Assembly (NCBI RefSeq): GCF_012911005.2
Contig: NZ_WTVS01000008.1
Location: 1 to 64,000 of the forward strand
Length of the DNA stretch: 64,000 nucleotides
Reading direction: 5' to 3'
DNA from: Aromatoleum toluolicum
GTDB taxonomy: Bacteria > Pseudomonadota > Gammaproteobacteria > Burkholderiales > Rhodocyclaceae
Shown: positions 53,427-63,179 of the stretch, piece after piece
Layout: every line of letters starts with the position of its first letter
How positions within the stretch are numbered: the stretch's first letter is position 1
Program-made: the position numbers and the translations under genes
The notes under the pieces: generated by a model
The model's input: the letters and a program-made list of their open reading frames with translations, nothing else
Database searches by the model: none
Told to the model about the DNA's origin: nothing

Positions 53427-53719
53427 GTGGAAGGCATTACCGCGCTGTACATATTCATGCTGGCCGCATTCACCGGATACGAGGTGATTTCGCGCGTGCC
53501 GGTCATCCTGCATACCCCGCTGATGTCGGGGTCGAACTTTGTCCATGGCGTCGTGCTCGTCGGCGCAATGGTCGTCCTCGGCCACGCCGATCCGGAGGAT
53601 CCGGCACAACTGGCCATCGGCTTCGTCGCGGTGTTCCTCGGTGCGGCCAACGCGGCTGGCGGCTATGTCGTGACCGAGCGCATGCTCGCGATGTTCAAGT
53701 CGAAGTCGGGAGGTGCGCA

Positions 53720-53723
<4 letters not shown>
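53427..53723 (+). CDS. pntAB: NAD(P) transhydrogenase subunit alpha part 2 (membrane)
   Basis: A 98-residue membrane protein with three hydrophobic helices (YIFMLAAFTGYEVI, FVHGVVLVGAMVVLG, LAIGFVAVFLGAANAAGGYVV). In three-gene transhydrogenases this piece is separate from pntAA, as here. The start is GTG 53427, preceded by AAGGGGGA. It shares ATGA with pntB. Confidence 0.93.
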
Positions 53724-55093
<1,370 letters not shown>

Positions 55094-55106
55094 GCGTCGT
55101 CCGTAG

Positions 55107-55141
55107 GCGGCCTGCGGCGCCCGCAAGGGGCCGCAGGCCGC
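55107..55141 (+). terminator. Strong stem-loop after pntB
   Basis: GCGGCCTGCGGC (55107-55118) pairs perfectly over 12 bp with GCCGCAGGCCGC (55130-55141). Only TT follows, so it is a hairpin without a proper T-tract. It lies 13 bases after the pntB stop. Confidence 0.6.
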
Positions 55142-55201
55142 TTCAGTCAGCGGCGGGTCGTGCCGTAAAATCGGGAACCGGTGATTGGCGAGGACTGGCC
55201 G

Positions 55202-55534
55202 ATGCAACTGCGCGCCCTGTTTGCGAGTGTGACCCTGCTGTTCCCCGCGGCCCTGCCGGCGCAGACCGTGCCCGCGAGAGCGGACACGCCGTCTGCCTCT
55301 GCTGTAGCGCCGGAAACAGCTAAACCGGATCGCCCCTTCCGCGATACCGCCGGCTACCGCTATCCCGCGTTGTCGCGCACGCAGCGTGACCTCCAGAACC
55401 TCGCCTATGCGCTGCAGCTGCGCGATTACTGCGCAGATGACCGCGTGCCGGACGATTTCGTGAAGGCGCAGCTCGCGAGTTTCAGCCGCATCACCGGCCG
55501 CGCGGAAACCTGCCGGACGCTGCTCGCTTACTGA
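55202..55534 (+). CDS. Small secreted protein of unknown function
   Basis: A 110-residue protein with a signal peptide (LRALFASVTLLFPAALPAQT), a disordered Ala/Pro linker and a small helical domain with two cysteines (DYCADD and ETCRTLL) that could form one disulfide. ATG 55202 has GAGGA 7 bases upstream, which favours it over GTG 55181. I do not recognise a family. It is convergent with the EAL gene, with 7 bases between stops. Confidence 0.72.
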   Translation: MQLRALFASVTLLFPAALPAQTVPARADTPSASAVAPETAKPDRPFRDTAGYRYPALSRTQRDLQNLAYALQLRDYCADDRVPDDFVKAQLASFSRITGRAETCRTLLAY

Positions 55535-55541
55535 TCCGCCG

Positions 55542-57398
55542 CTAGGCGAGAAAGCCGCAGAAGGAGTCCGTCGTCATCGGCGGGCCGAAGAGTGGCCCCT
55601 GCTGCAACCGGCATCCAAGGGCGGACAGGAAGGCTTCCTGCGCCTCGGTCTCGACCCCGCGCGCGAGCACTTCCAGTCCGAGCACCCCGGCCATGCCGGT
55701 GATCGCCTCGACGATGGCCTCGCTGTCCTCGCGAATTCCGACCTCGCGCACGAGCAGGGGGTCGAGCTTCAGGGCGTGCAGCGGATAGCGCTTGAGCCGG
55801 GGAATCGACGACAGGCCGCGGCCGTAATCGTCGATCGCAAGCCGTACCCCTTTTTCCGCGATCGTCTGCAGCATTCCGATCAGGCGGGTGTGCTCGTCGT
55901 TCAGCACGCGCTCGTCGAGATCCAGCTCCAGCCGCGCGGGGTCTAGGCCCGACGCGCTCAGCGCATGTTGTACGCGTTCCGCGAGATTGCCGTACAGCAA
56001 CTGCTCGAGTGCCACGTTCACGACGACGCGCACGAGACCACCATCGTGCCGCGGCCATGCCGCTGCGGCCGTGCAGGCTGCATGCAGCACCCAGTCGCCC
56101 ATGCGCACGAGCTGGCCCGAATCGCGGGCGACGCCGCCGAAACGCTGGAACGGGATCAGCCCGAGTTCGGGATGCTGCCAGCGCAGCAGGGCTTCTCCCG
56201 CATGCACGGTGCCGTCGCGGACGTCTACCAGTGGCTGGAAATGGACGTCCAGCTGACCGAGATCGACGGCCTGGCGCAAGCGCGTCTCGAAGGCCAGCAG
56301 GGGCGCGTCGGGCAGATCGTGCATCACCACCACGAGTCCGGGATGGGCGGTTGCGTCCAGCGCATACGTGACGACGTCGACGTCGAAGGTGCTGCCGTCG
56401 CGACGCCGGTGCTGCCAGATGCCCGGTTCGGCGGCATGCCGGCCGTCGCCCGGAGTCGTGCGCAGGGCGCCGATTTCCATCGTGCACAGGGTTTCGCGCG
56501 AATAGCCATACACCCGCGCCGCGGCCGCGTTGGCGGCAAGGATGCGCAGCTGCGGCCCCTCGCACAGCATCGTCGGCAAGGGGCTGTCGACGAACATGCG
56601 CTCCAGCACGCTCTCGCCGGGTCCCGCAGGCAGGTTATCCGTAGCCGTGCCGTGCTGTGCGGGCGGAAGGATCAGCAGACGCCAGTCCGGCTTCGGTCCG
56701 GCGAGCACGCGTGCGGCGAATTTGCCGGCACGTCCCGGTACGTTCAGCCGTGCGACCTGGGCGGCGTCCGCGGTCGGCCAGTCGATGTCGAGACAATCGC
56801 CGATCGCCTGCCCGACCAGGCTGCCGCGCGTGAGCCCCAGTGCGCCGAGGGCCGCCGCGTTCGCAGCGGCGATGCGGTCGCGCTCGTCGATGACGATGAC
56901 CGGCTGCTCGAGCGCTGCGGCAAGCCGTGGCCACAACGCATCGACTGCCGGCGTTTCGTCGAATGTGCTGCTTGCGTAGGCCTCGGCGATGACGTCCGGG
57001 CTCAGGATCAGCGCGTGGATGCCTGGTCGGATGCGCGCCGCGGCAACGAAGCGCAGGTCGCGATGCCGCTCGCCCGGCAAGGACACGCGCAGGCTGCCGC
57101 GCATCTCGCCCTGAATGAAGAGACGGGCGCGCGCGTCGAGGAAATCGCGCTCGGAAGGAAAGAGGTCGGCGAGGGGCTTGCCGGCAATCTGCCGGTAGTC
57201 GCGTTCGAGAAGGCGGCAGGCCGCGCTGTTGGCTTCCAGCACGACCTCGTCGCCCGTGATGATCAGTCCCTCGTCGATCAGCTCGAAGAGAGCAAGGTAG
57301 AGCCCCGTCTCCGCGCCTTCGGAGAAATCCGGGATGAAGGGCTCTTCGGGGTTTTCGTTACCCTGCGGGCGACGGGCTGCGTTCATGGGGTCGATCAT
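55542..57398 (-). CDS. PAS-EAL cyclic di-GMP signalling protein
   Basis: A 618-residue soluble protein. Three PAS-like domains (about 35-135, 155-250, 265-365) precede an EAL domain (about 375-610). The EAL signature GEALLRW, the IDDYGRG metal pair, the LKLDPLL lysine and QQGPLFGPP glutamine are present. The AEGVET motif is changed to ARGVET and the SxN-S/ELTE segments are atypical (VNVALEQL, LELDLDER). It may therefore be a weak phosphodiesterase or a cyclic di-GMP receptor. No GGDEF domain is attached. The PAS domains probably sense a small ligand or redox. Confidence 0.86.
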   Translation of the reverse strand: MIDPMNAARRPQGNENPEEPFIPDFSEGAETGLYLALFELIDEGLIITGDEVVLEANSAACRLLERDYRQIAGKPLADLFPSERDFLDARARLFIQGEMRGSLRVSLPGERHRDLRFVAAARIRPGIHALILSPDVIAEAYASSTFDETPAVDALWPRLAAALEQPVIVIDERDRIAAANAAALGALGLTRGSLVGQAIGDCLDIDWPTADAAQVARLNVPGRAGKFAARVLAGPKPDWRLLILPPAQHGTATDNLPAGPGESVLERMFVDSPLPTMLCEGPQLRILAANAAAARVYGYSRETLCTMEIGALRTTPGDGRHAAEPGIWQHRRRDGSTFDVDVVTYALDATAHPGLVVVMHDLPDAPLLAFETRLRQAVDLGQLDVHFQPLVDVRDGTVHAGEALLRWQHPELGLIPFQRFGGVARDSGQLVRMGDWVLHAACTAAAAWPRHDGGLVRVVVNVALEQLLYGNLAERVQHALSASGLDPARLELDLDERVLNDEHTRLIGMLQTIAEKGVRLAIDDYGRGLSSIPRLKRYPLHALKLDPLLVREVGIREDSEAIVEAITGMAGVLGLEVLARGVETEAQEAFLSALGCRLQQGPLFGPPMTTDSFCGFLA

Positions 57399-57535
57399 TC
57401 CACGTATTCGGGCGATGTTTCGGCGTTGCCCCAGAATACTTGAACGTGTCGCAACGATTGCGCCGAATAGCTGGCAATGGTGGCCCCAATTCCACCCGAT
57501 TGCCGTCCGCTGCGCGCAGTCGCCCGTCGGACGGC

Positions 57536-59011
57536 TTACTTGCGGCCCAGTCCGCCCAGCAGGACCGCGATGGGGCGTACGTGACGGCGAGGCGGCGCGC
57601 CGTGCTTGTCGGTGGCGGCTTCCGTCGGTTGCAGGCTTGCGGCGGTCGCTGCGACGGAAGTGGTTGGCTCGTAGGGCTTGCTGAAATCGAATCCGTCCGC
57701 GGCGATCGTCGACTTGCCGCGGCGCCGCGTGTCGGCGTTTCGGGCGGGGGCCGTGCTGCGGGCGCTCGCTGCCGGCTCGCGCGGTGCCGATTCGCGCGGG
57801 GCGTCGGACGTCTTCGCGGATGGGCCGCGGCGGCCCCTGCCGCGCGTCCCGGCGTCATGGAAGTCGGGTTCGGGCTCGAAGCCCGGTACGGCTTCCTGCG
57901 GAATCTGCAGCTTGATCAGCTTCTCGATCTCAGCGAGATGATGCTTTTCCTCGGAGCTCACCAGCGACACCGCGCGGCCCTGGCGACCCGCTCGGCCCGT
58001 GCGGCCGATGCGGTGCACGTAATCTTCCGCAGTGTGCGGCAACTCGAAGTTGATCACCGAGGGCAGGTCGTCGATGTCCAGCCCGCGCGCGGCGACGTCG
58101 GTCGCCACCAGCACCCGCAGCTTGCCCGACTTGAAAGCTTCCAGCGTTTCGGTGCGCTGCGCCTGTCCCTTGTCGCCATGGATCGCGTCGGCAGCGATGC
58201 CGTGGCGCTCGAGGAAGTGCGCAAGGCGTCCGCATTCGATCTTGGTTGCAACGAACACCAGCGCCTGGGTGTCCGGTTCGTGGCGCAGGATGTGCGCCAG
58301 CAGGTTGCGCTTGAGGCCGGCCGACACGGGGTGCACGCGGTGCGTGATCGTTTCGGACACCATGTTGCGGCGCGCGACCTCGATCAGCTGCGGCTCCTTG
58401 AGCATCTGGTCGGCGAGCTTCTTGATCTCGTCGGAGAAGGTCGCAGAGAACAGCAGGCTTTGGCGCGAGGCCGGCAGCAGATCGAGGATGCGGCGGATGT
58501 CGGGGATGAAGCCCATGTCCAGCATGCGGTCGGCCTCGTCCAGCACCAGCATCTCGACCTGGTTCAGCACGATGGTCCTCTGCTGCACGTGGTCGAGCAG
58601 GCGTCCGGGCGTGGCGACGACGACCTCGACGCCAGTGCGCAGTTCCTGGATCTGCGGCTTCATGTCGACACCGCCGTAGATGCAGGTGCTGCGCAGCGGG
58701 ACGTACTTGCTGTAGGTCTTTACCGATTCGTACACCTGCATCGCCAACTCGCGCGTGGGCGCGAGGATCAGCGCGCGCACCGGGTGGCGCGCGGGGCTCG
58801 TCGAGGTGCTGGCGTGGCGGGAAAGGCGTTGCAGCAAGGGCAGCGTGAAGCCGGCCGTCTTGCCGGTACCCGTCTGGGCGCCGCCCATCACGTCGCGGCC
58901 GGACAACACGACAGGGATGGCCTGCTGCTGGATCGGGGTAGGGGTCGTGTAGCCGGTATCGGCCACAGCGCGTAACAACTCGGGGATCAACCCGAGGTCG
59001 GCGAAGCTCAT
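57536..59011 (-). CDS. rhlE: DEAD-box ATP-dependent RNA helicase RhlE
   Basis: A 491-residue helicase. It has the Q-motif region [10 protein letters not shown], Walker [22 protein letters not shown], and in domain 2 [11 protein letters not shown] and [11 protein letters not shown]. The C-terminal 110 residues are basic and low complexity ([22 protein letters not shown]), as in RhlE proteins that use the tail to bind RNA. It remodels rRNA or mRNA structure. It has a long predicted leader with hairpins. Confidence 0.93.
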   Translation of the reverse strand: MSFADLGLIPELLRAVADTGYTTPTPIQQQAIPVVLSGRDVMGGAQTGTGKTAGFTLPLLQRLSRHASTSTSPARHPVRALILAPTRELAMQVYESVKTYSKYVPLRSTCIYGGVDMKPQIQELRTGVEVVVATPGRLLDHVQQRTIVLNQVEMLVLDEADRMLDMGFIPDIRRILDLLPASRQSLLFSATFSDEIKKLADQMLKEPQLIEVARRNMVSETITHRVHPVSAGLKRNLLAHILRHEPDTQALVFVATKIECGRLAHFLERHGIAADAIHGDKGQAQRTETLEAFKSGKLRVLVATDVAARGLDIDDLPSVINFELPHTAEDYVHRIGRTGRAGRQGRAVSLVSSEEKHHLAEIEKLIKLQIPQEAVPGFEPEPDFHDAGTRGRGRRGPSAKTSDAPRESAPREPAASARSTAPARNADTRRRGKSTIAADGFDFSKPYEPTTSVAATAASLQPTEAATDKHGAPPRRHVRPIAVLLGGLGRK

Positions 59012-59082
59012 AGGCGCCTATCTTCCATGGGGGCCTGTCGCGTCGGGCGCGACGCCAGAAGAGGCGACTGGAGGAACTGAGA

Positions 59083-59102
59083 CCGGAACGTCGGGGTTCC
59101 GG
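59083..59102 (-). other. Hairpin in the rhlE leader
   Basis: CCGGAAC (59083-59089) and GTTCCGG (59096-59102) form a perfect 7-bp stem with a 6-base loop. A second GC-rich inverted repeat (CCGGCAGGCCGG) lies just beyond it at about 59120-59131. Both would be in the rhlE mRNA leader if the promoter at 59147-59152 is used. Confidence 0.5.
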
Positions 59103-59146
59103 AAAGGGCTCGCGCCAACCGGCAGGCCGGGTGCTTTAAAACGCGC

Positions 59147-59152
59147 ATTATA
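59147..59152 (-). promoter_or_regulatory. Candidate -10 box for rhlE
   Basis: On the minus strand a perfect TATAAT lies about 135 bases before the rhlE start. The -35 region 17-18 bases away is weak. If real, it gives a leader of roughly 125 bases. Confidence 0.4.
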
Positions 59153-59216
59153 CATGCACGATCGCCCCCGTTTGTTGCGATGCAGGGAGCGGGTCGCCCT
59201 TAAGGGAATCGTGCGC

Positions 59217-60326
59217 TCAGACGCCGCCCGGATTGCGCAGCGCGAGGTAGCAGGTGATCTCTTCGCGGTCGTGGTAAAGGTGCTTCAAACGCAGCTCGAA
59301 CGGCCCGTGCGGCCCGAGCCGTTTGGCGATGATGGCGCGGCACTGTTCGACCGCCTCGAGGCGCTTCTTCATCGGCAGCTTGAGATTGAAGATCGCCCTG
59401 CGGCAGCGGCCCGTGCCGATCCAGTCGGCCACCAGCGCCGCAATGCGCGTTGGCTGCTCGACCATGTCGCATACCAGCCATTCGACGGGGCGCGGCGGCC
59501 GCCACGTGAATCCGTCCGCCCGCACATGCTCCACCATCTCCGTCGCCATCACCGACGGCGCCATTGGGCCGTTGTCGATCGCAGTGACACGCAGCCCCCG
59601 GTGCGCGAGCTGCCAGGTCCACCCGCCGGGCGCGGCGCCGAGGTCCACGGCACGCAGGCCCGGGCGCAGGCTGGCGTTGCGTTCGTCCTCGGTGAGCAGT
59701 GTGAAGAACGCCTCGGCGAGCTTCAGCGTCGACCGGCTTGCCGCCTCGCGCAACATGCGCAGGCGCGGCACGCCCATCGGCCACAGCGCGGCGCGGCCCG
59801 GAAGTGCGGCACACAGCCAGGCCGTATGGGCGTCGGCGAACAACACGTGCAGCGCCGGCAGGCCCTTCGCGCGTTCGCGGAAGGTGTTGGCCTTGTCCAA
59901 CTCGCGTTGCAACGGTGCGGTGAAGCGTTTGCAGAACCCGGACTGCTGCTTCGCTTCGTCGGTGTCGGGCGTTTCCAGCAGCAGGTCTGCGAAGCGCTGG
60001 CCGCTCGCACGCACTGCCGCGACGATGGGCGTTGCGCGGTCGCGTTCGGGCAGGTCGGTGATGCGCGCGAACCACGGCAGGAGCTGGCGGGCGAAGATCA
60101 GACTGCGCCAGTCGCAGCGTTCGGCGAGCTCCGTGAACGGAACCGGTTCGGGCGTTTCGAACACCACGAACGCCTCACCCGGCTGGGCGCGCACGAAGCC
60201 CATCAGCCCGAGTCCGGCGGCGAATTCATCCAGTTCGGCGGCGGCTTCCTTCTCGAAGCCGGCACGACAAAGGGCAAGGAGGCCGTTGGCGGCAAAGCCG
60301 GATCGCTGCGAAGGGGTCAGGGACAT
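59217..60326 (-). CDS. rlmM: 23S rRNA (cytidine-2'-O)-methyltransferase RlmM
   Basis: A 369-residue RNA methyltransferase. An N-terminal THUMP-like part is followed by an FtsJ/RrmJ-type SAM domain: SAM-binding VDLGAAPGGWTWQL, acidic AIDNGP, VEWLVCDMVE, and the catalytic-Lys segment AIFNLKLPMKKR. RlmM methylates the 2'-O of C2498 in 23S rRNA (E. coli numbering). It precedes rhlE on the same strand, both concerned with RNA. Confidence 0.94.
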   Translation of the reverse strand: MSLTPSQRSGFAANGLLALCRAGFEKEAAAELDEFAAGLGLMGFVRAQPGEAFVVFETPEPVPFTELAERCDWRSLIFARQLLPWFARITDLPERDRATPIVAAVRASGQRFADLLLETPDTDEAKQQSGFCKRFTAPLQRELDKANTFRERAKGLPALHVLFADAHTAWLCAALPGRAALWPMGVPRLRMLREAASRSTLKLAEAFFTLLTEDERNASLRPGLRAVDLGAAPGGWTWQLAHRGLRVTAIDNGPMAPSVMATEMVEHVRADGFTWRPPRPVEWLVCDMVEQPTRIAALVADWIGTGRCRRAIFNLKLPMKKRLEAVEQCRAIIAKRLGPHGPFELRLKHLYHDREEITCYLALRNPGGV

Positions 60327-60455
60327 GGGGAGGGGCTCGCTGCGGGAACTGCCGCGCTGTGTGGTGTTATCGAATGGCCGCGGATGATAAGCCGCGGCGG
60401 AGGTGCCGCAAAGCGCCGGAAAGCATCCGGCGTCCCGCCGCTCATGACATGCCCA

Positions 60456-60866
60456 TTACTGGGCCGCGCGCGGGCGCTTCGCCGCTCGATCTTCCACGGG
60501 TGCCGCGGCCGAGCCTGCATCCGTCGCAGCAGGTGTGCCGCCGGCCGCCGCATGGGCCGCCGGCGGGATCGGTGCCTGGGGATGGGCGATCTGCGACGGT
60601 ACGTTCGACAGGTTGTTCTGGGTCATGTAGTCGTTCATCTCTCGCCAGCCGGCGAAGATGGCCGCCTTCTGCGCCTTGGCATTGAGCGCGTAGCAGTCTT
60701 CCAGCGAGCGGCCGGCGTGCCGGCAGGCGCCGCCGATCGCCTTTCCCTCGGCTTCGGCAAGGGCGGCCGTCTTCTGTGGGTCGGGCAGGTCGAGCGCGTT
60801 GCTCAGCTGCTCGCAGGCGCCGAGGCTCAGGAGCAGGAAAAGTGGAATCACACGTTGCGCGAGCAT
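60456..60866 (-). CDS. Small lipoprotein of unknown function
   Basis: A 136-residue protein with a lipobox leader (VIPLFLLLSLGAC). The mature part is helical with two further cysteines (GACRH and EDCYAL) that could pair. The C-terminus is Ala/Pro-rich and likely disordered. I recognise no domain. It is divergent from ugpB and 129 bases upstream of rlmM on the same strand. Confidence 0.75.
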   Translation of the reverse strand: MLAQRVIPLFLLLSLGACEQLSNALDLPDPQKTAALAEAEGKAIGGACRHAGRSLEDCYALNAKAQKAAIFAGWREMNDYMTQNNLSNVPSQIAHPQAPIPPAAHAAAGGTPAATDAGSAAAPVEDRAAKRPRAAQ

Positions 60867-60959
60867 GGAGTTACCTTGTACCTGTCACGGGGTTCGAGAT
60901 CTATAACGTCCGCGGAGGAAAAATCTTGACGCAATGTCGGAATCCCGGTCAGGTTCGTC

Positions 60960-60980
60960 CAGTCATAAGGGTCTTATAAT
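60960..60980 (+). promoter_or_regulatory. -10 box before ugpB with a partial Pho-box-like repeat
   Basis: A perfect TATAAT (60975-60980) lies 38 bases before the ugpB ATG. Just upstream CAGTCATA matches the Pho-box half CTGTCATA at seven of eight positions. The second half (GTCTTATA, 11 bases on) matches at only five and overlaps the -10, which is not the usual layout. Treat the Pho link as weak. Confidence 0.35.
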
Positions 60981-61018
60981 GAGACTTTTGGCATTCTACG
61001 GTCGTTAAGGAAGCAGGA

Positions 61019-62338
61019 ATGAAGCCCTTGGCTCGAATGTTGCGCAATGGTGTCGTGGCCGGTGTCGCCGCGATGGTGTGTGTCGGAATCCCGGTCGCCG
61101 CGCATGCGGCCAAGGCGAAACCAGCCAAGGCGGCCGCAGCGCCGGCAGGGCCGACGGAGATCCGTCTCGTGCATCAGCTCGGCCCCGAGCGCGAAGAGGC
61201 ATTGCAGAAGCTCGCCGCACGCTTCAACGAGGGCAGCAAGGACTATCGCCTCGTCGTCCAGGCCGCGACGTGGAGCGACACGGACGCGCCGCACATGGCG
61301 ATCCTGGAGGGGAGCGCCGAAGATCAGTTCCTCGGCGCCGGAAAGCCGCGCTACAAGGCCCTCTCCGGAGTGATGCGCGAAGCGGGCGTGCCGCTGCAGA
61401 CGCTCAAGCCGCCGGCGATGATGGATCGCGCCCTCACGGATGCCAAGGGGCAGCTGCTGGCGCTTCCGGTAGGGCTCTCGACGCCCGTCATGTACATCAA
61501 CCGCAAGGAATTCCAGCGCGCGGGGCTCAACCCCGACGCGCCGCCCAAGACCTGGTTCGATCTGCAGCAGGCGCTCGGCCAACTCTTCGATGCGGGCTCG
61601 AAATGCCCCTATACGGTGTCCCAGCCCGGGCGCGTGATGATCGGCAACACCAGCGCCTGGCACAACGAGCCGGTCGCGGCACGCCAGGGCAAGGGTGAGC
61701 GTCCCGCCTTCAACGGCATGCTGCAGGTCAAGCATGTCGCGATGATGGCAAGCTGGCATCGCGCGCGCTATCTCCACACCTTCGACGCCCAGTCCGAGGC
61801 CGAACAGCGCTTCGCCTCGGGCGAGTGCGCCGTCATCGCCGCCCCGTCGTCCAGCTGGACCGATTTCCGCCGCAAGGCCGGATTCGACATCGGCATTGCG
61901 CCGCTGCCGTATCACGAGGATTTCCCCGGCGCCCCGCAGAACACCCTTGCCGACGGTGCTGCGATGTGGGTCGCGGCGGGCAAGAAGCCGGCCGAGTACA
62001 AGGGCGTCGCGCGCTTCGTCGCCTTCTGGCTGCAACCCGAGAACCAGGTCGCATGGCAGCGTGAATCGGGCTACCTGCCGCTCAACCGCGCCGGCCTGTT
62101 CGCCGCGCAGAGTGACGTCCTCGGCGCCGACCTCGAGAACGTCAAGGTCGCGGTCGCCCAACTGGGGAACAGGCCTGCAACGGCGGATTCGAGCGCGTCG
62201 AGCTTCATCGGTCGGGCGCGGGTGCTGGGTATCCTCGACGAGGAGCTGAGTGCCGTGTGGGCCGACCGCAAGCCGGCCAAGGAAGCACTGGACAACGCGG
62301 TGACGCGCGTCCAGGCGATGTTCCCCGTTCCGCGCTGA
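61019..62338 (+). CDS. ugpB: sn-Glycerol-3-phosphate-type ABC transporter substrate-binding protein UgpB
   Basis: A 439-residue exported solute-binding protein. The signal peptide ends in PVAAHA-A, followed by a Lys/Ala-rich spacer. The body matches UgpB-type binding proteins (LPVGLSTPVMYINRKEFQRAG at about 154-174, and near the end AFWLQPENQVAWQRESGYLP). It should deliver glycerol-3-phosphate or glycerophosphodiesters to an UgpAEC permease. That permease is not encoded next to it; a phosphodiesterase gene is. Confidence 0.9.
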   Translation: MKPLARMLRNGVVAGVAAMVCVGIPVAAHAAKAKPAKAAAAPAGPTEIRLVHQLGPEREEALQKLAARFNEGSKDYRLVVQAATWSDTDAPHMAILEGSAEDQFLGAGKPRYKALSGVMREAGVPLQTLKPPAMMDRALTDAKGQLLALPVGLSTPVMYINRKEFQRAGLNPDAPPKTWFDLQQALGQLFDAGSKCPYTVSQPGRVMIGNTSAWHNEPVAARQGKGERPAFNGMLQVKHVAMMASWHRARYLHTFDAQSEAEQRFASGECAVIAAPSSSWTDFRRKAGFDIGIAPLPYHEDFPGAPQNTLADGAAMWVAAGKKPAEYKGVARFVAFWLQPENQVAWQRESGYLPLNRAGLFAAQSDVLGADLENVKVAVAQLGNRPATADSSASSFIGRARVLGILDEELSAVWADRKPAKEALDNAVTRVQAMFPVPR

Positions 62339-62345
62339 GTTCGTG

Positions 62346-63092
62346 ATGCACCGCCCGGAGTTCCCGCTCCCCGCGGTGCTTGCACACCGCTGCGGCGGAG
62401 CGCTCGCGCCGGAAAATACCCTGGCCGGGCTTGCCGCGGCGGCCGCGAACGGCTGTCGGGGCGTCGAGTTCGACGTGATGCTCAGCGGCAGCGCTTCGCC
62501 CGTGTTGATCCACGACGAAACGCTCGAGCGCACCACCGACGGGTACGGGCCGGTCGCGCACACCTCCGACGACGCCCTGTTCGCACTCGATGCGGGTTCC
62601 TGGTTCGATCCGCGCTTCGCGGGCGAACCCGTTCCCTGCCTGGATCTTGCTGCGGCCCGCTGCCAGGCGTTGGGGTTGGCGGTGAACCTCGAGATCAAGC
62701 CGTCGCACGGAACCGATGCCGAGACGGCCGAGCGCGTCGTGCGCCGAGCGCGCACGCTGTGGGCCGCTGAGCCCGACACGGTCCTGTTGTCGTCGTTTTC
62801 CGAACGCGCGCTCGAGATCGCGGCCGCGCTCGCGCCCGGGCTGCGCCGGGGGCTGCTGGTCGGGGTCGTACCGCCGGACTGGCTCGCGCGCTGCCGCAGG
62901 CTGCGCGTAGCGGCCCTTCATGCCGATCACCGCCACCTCGACGCCGACTGCGTCGCGGCATCGCGCGCTGCCGGCCTGTGGGTCGTGACCTACACGGTGA
63001 ACGATCCCGCGCGAGCCGTCACGCTGTTCGATTGGGGTGTCGATTGCGTGATCACCGACCGTCCCGACATCGTCCGGCCGCCGCGCCGGTGA
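62346..63092 (+). CDS. ugpQ: Glycerophosphodiester phosphodiesterase UgpQ
   Basis: A 248-residue GDPD-family enzyme that cuts glycerophosphodiesters to glycerol-3-phosphate and an alcohol. The motifs are AHRCGGALAPENTLAG (catalytic His), GVEFDVMLSGS with the metal-binding Glu/Asp, HDETLERTTDG and LEIKPS. No signal peptide, so cytoplasmic, as UgpQ is. It starts 7 bases after ugpB; GTG 62343 is an equal alternative. The pairing supports the glycerophosphodiester role of ugpB. Confidence 0.92.
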   Translation: MHRPEFPLPAVLAHRCGGALAPENTLAGLAAAAANGCRGVEFDVMLSGSASPVLIHDETLERTTDGYGPVAHTSDDALFALDAGSWFDPRFAGEPVPCLDLAAARCQALGLAVNLEIKPSHGTDAETAERVVRRARTLWAAEPDTVLLSSFSERALEIAAALAPGLRRGLLVGVVPPDWLARCRRLRVAALHADHRHLDADCVAASRAAGLWVVTYTVNDPARAVTLFDWGVDCVITDRPDIVRPPRR

Positions 63093-63120
63093 GCGCGCGC
63101 AAGCGGCCCGCGTGCGATTC

Positions 63121-63150
63121 TTGACGGCACGCCACCCGCCCCCCTACCAT
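63121..63150 (+). promoter_or_regulatory. Candidate sigma-70 promoter of ispB
   Basis: TTGACG (63121-63126) and TACCAT (63145-63150) are 18 bases apart. The -35 is good, the -10 only four of six. It lies 30 bases before the ispB start. Confidence 0.4.
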
Positions 63151-63179
63151 CTTCCTTTTGTTCCGCCGGGCGCTTCATC

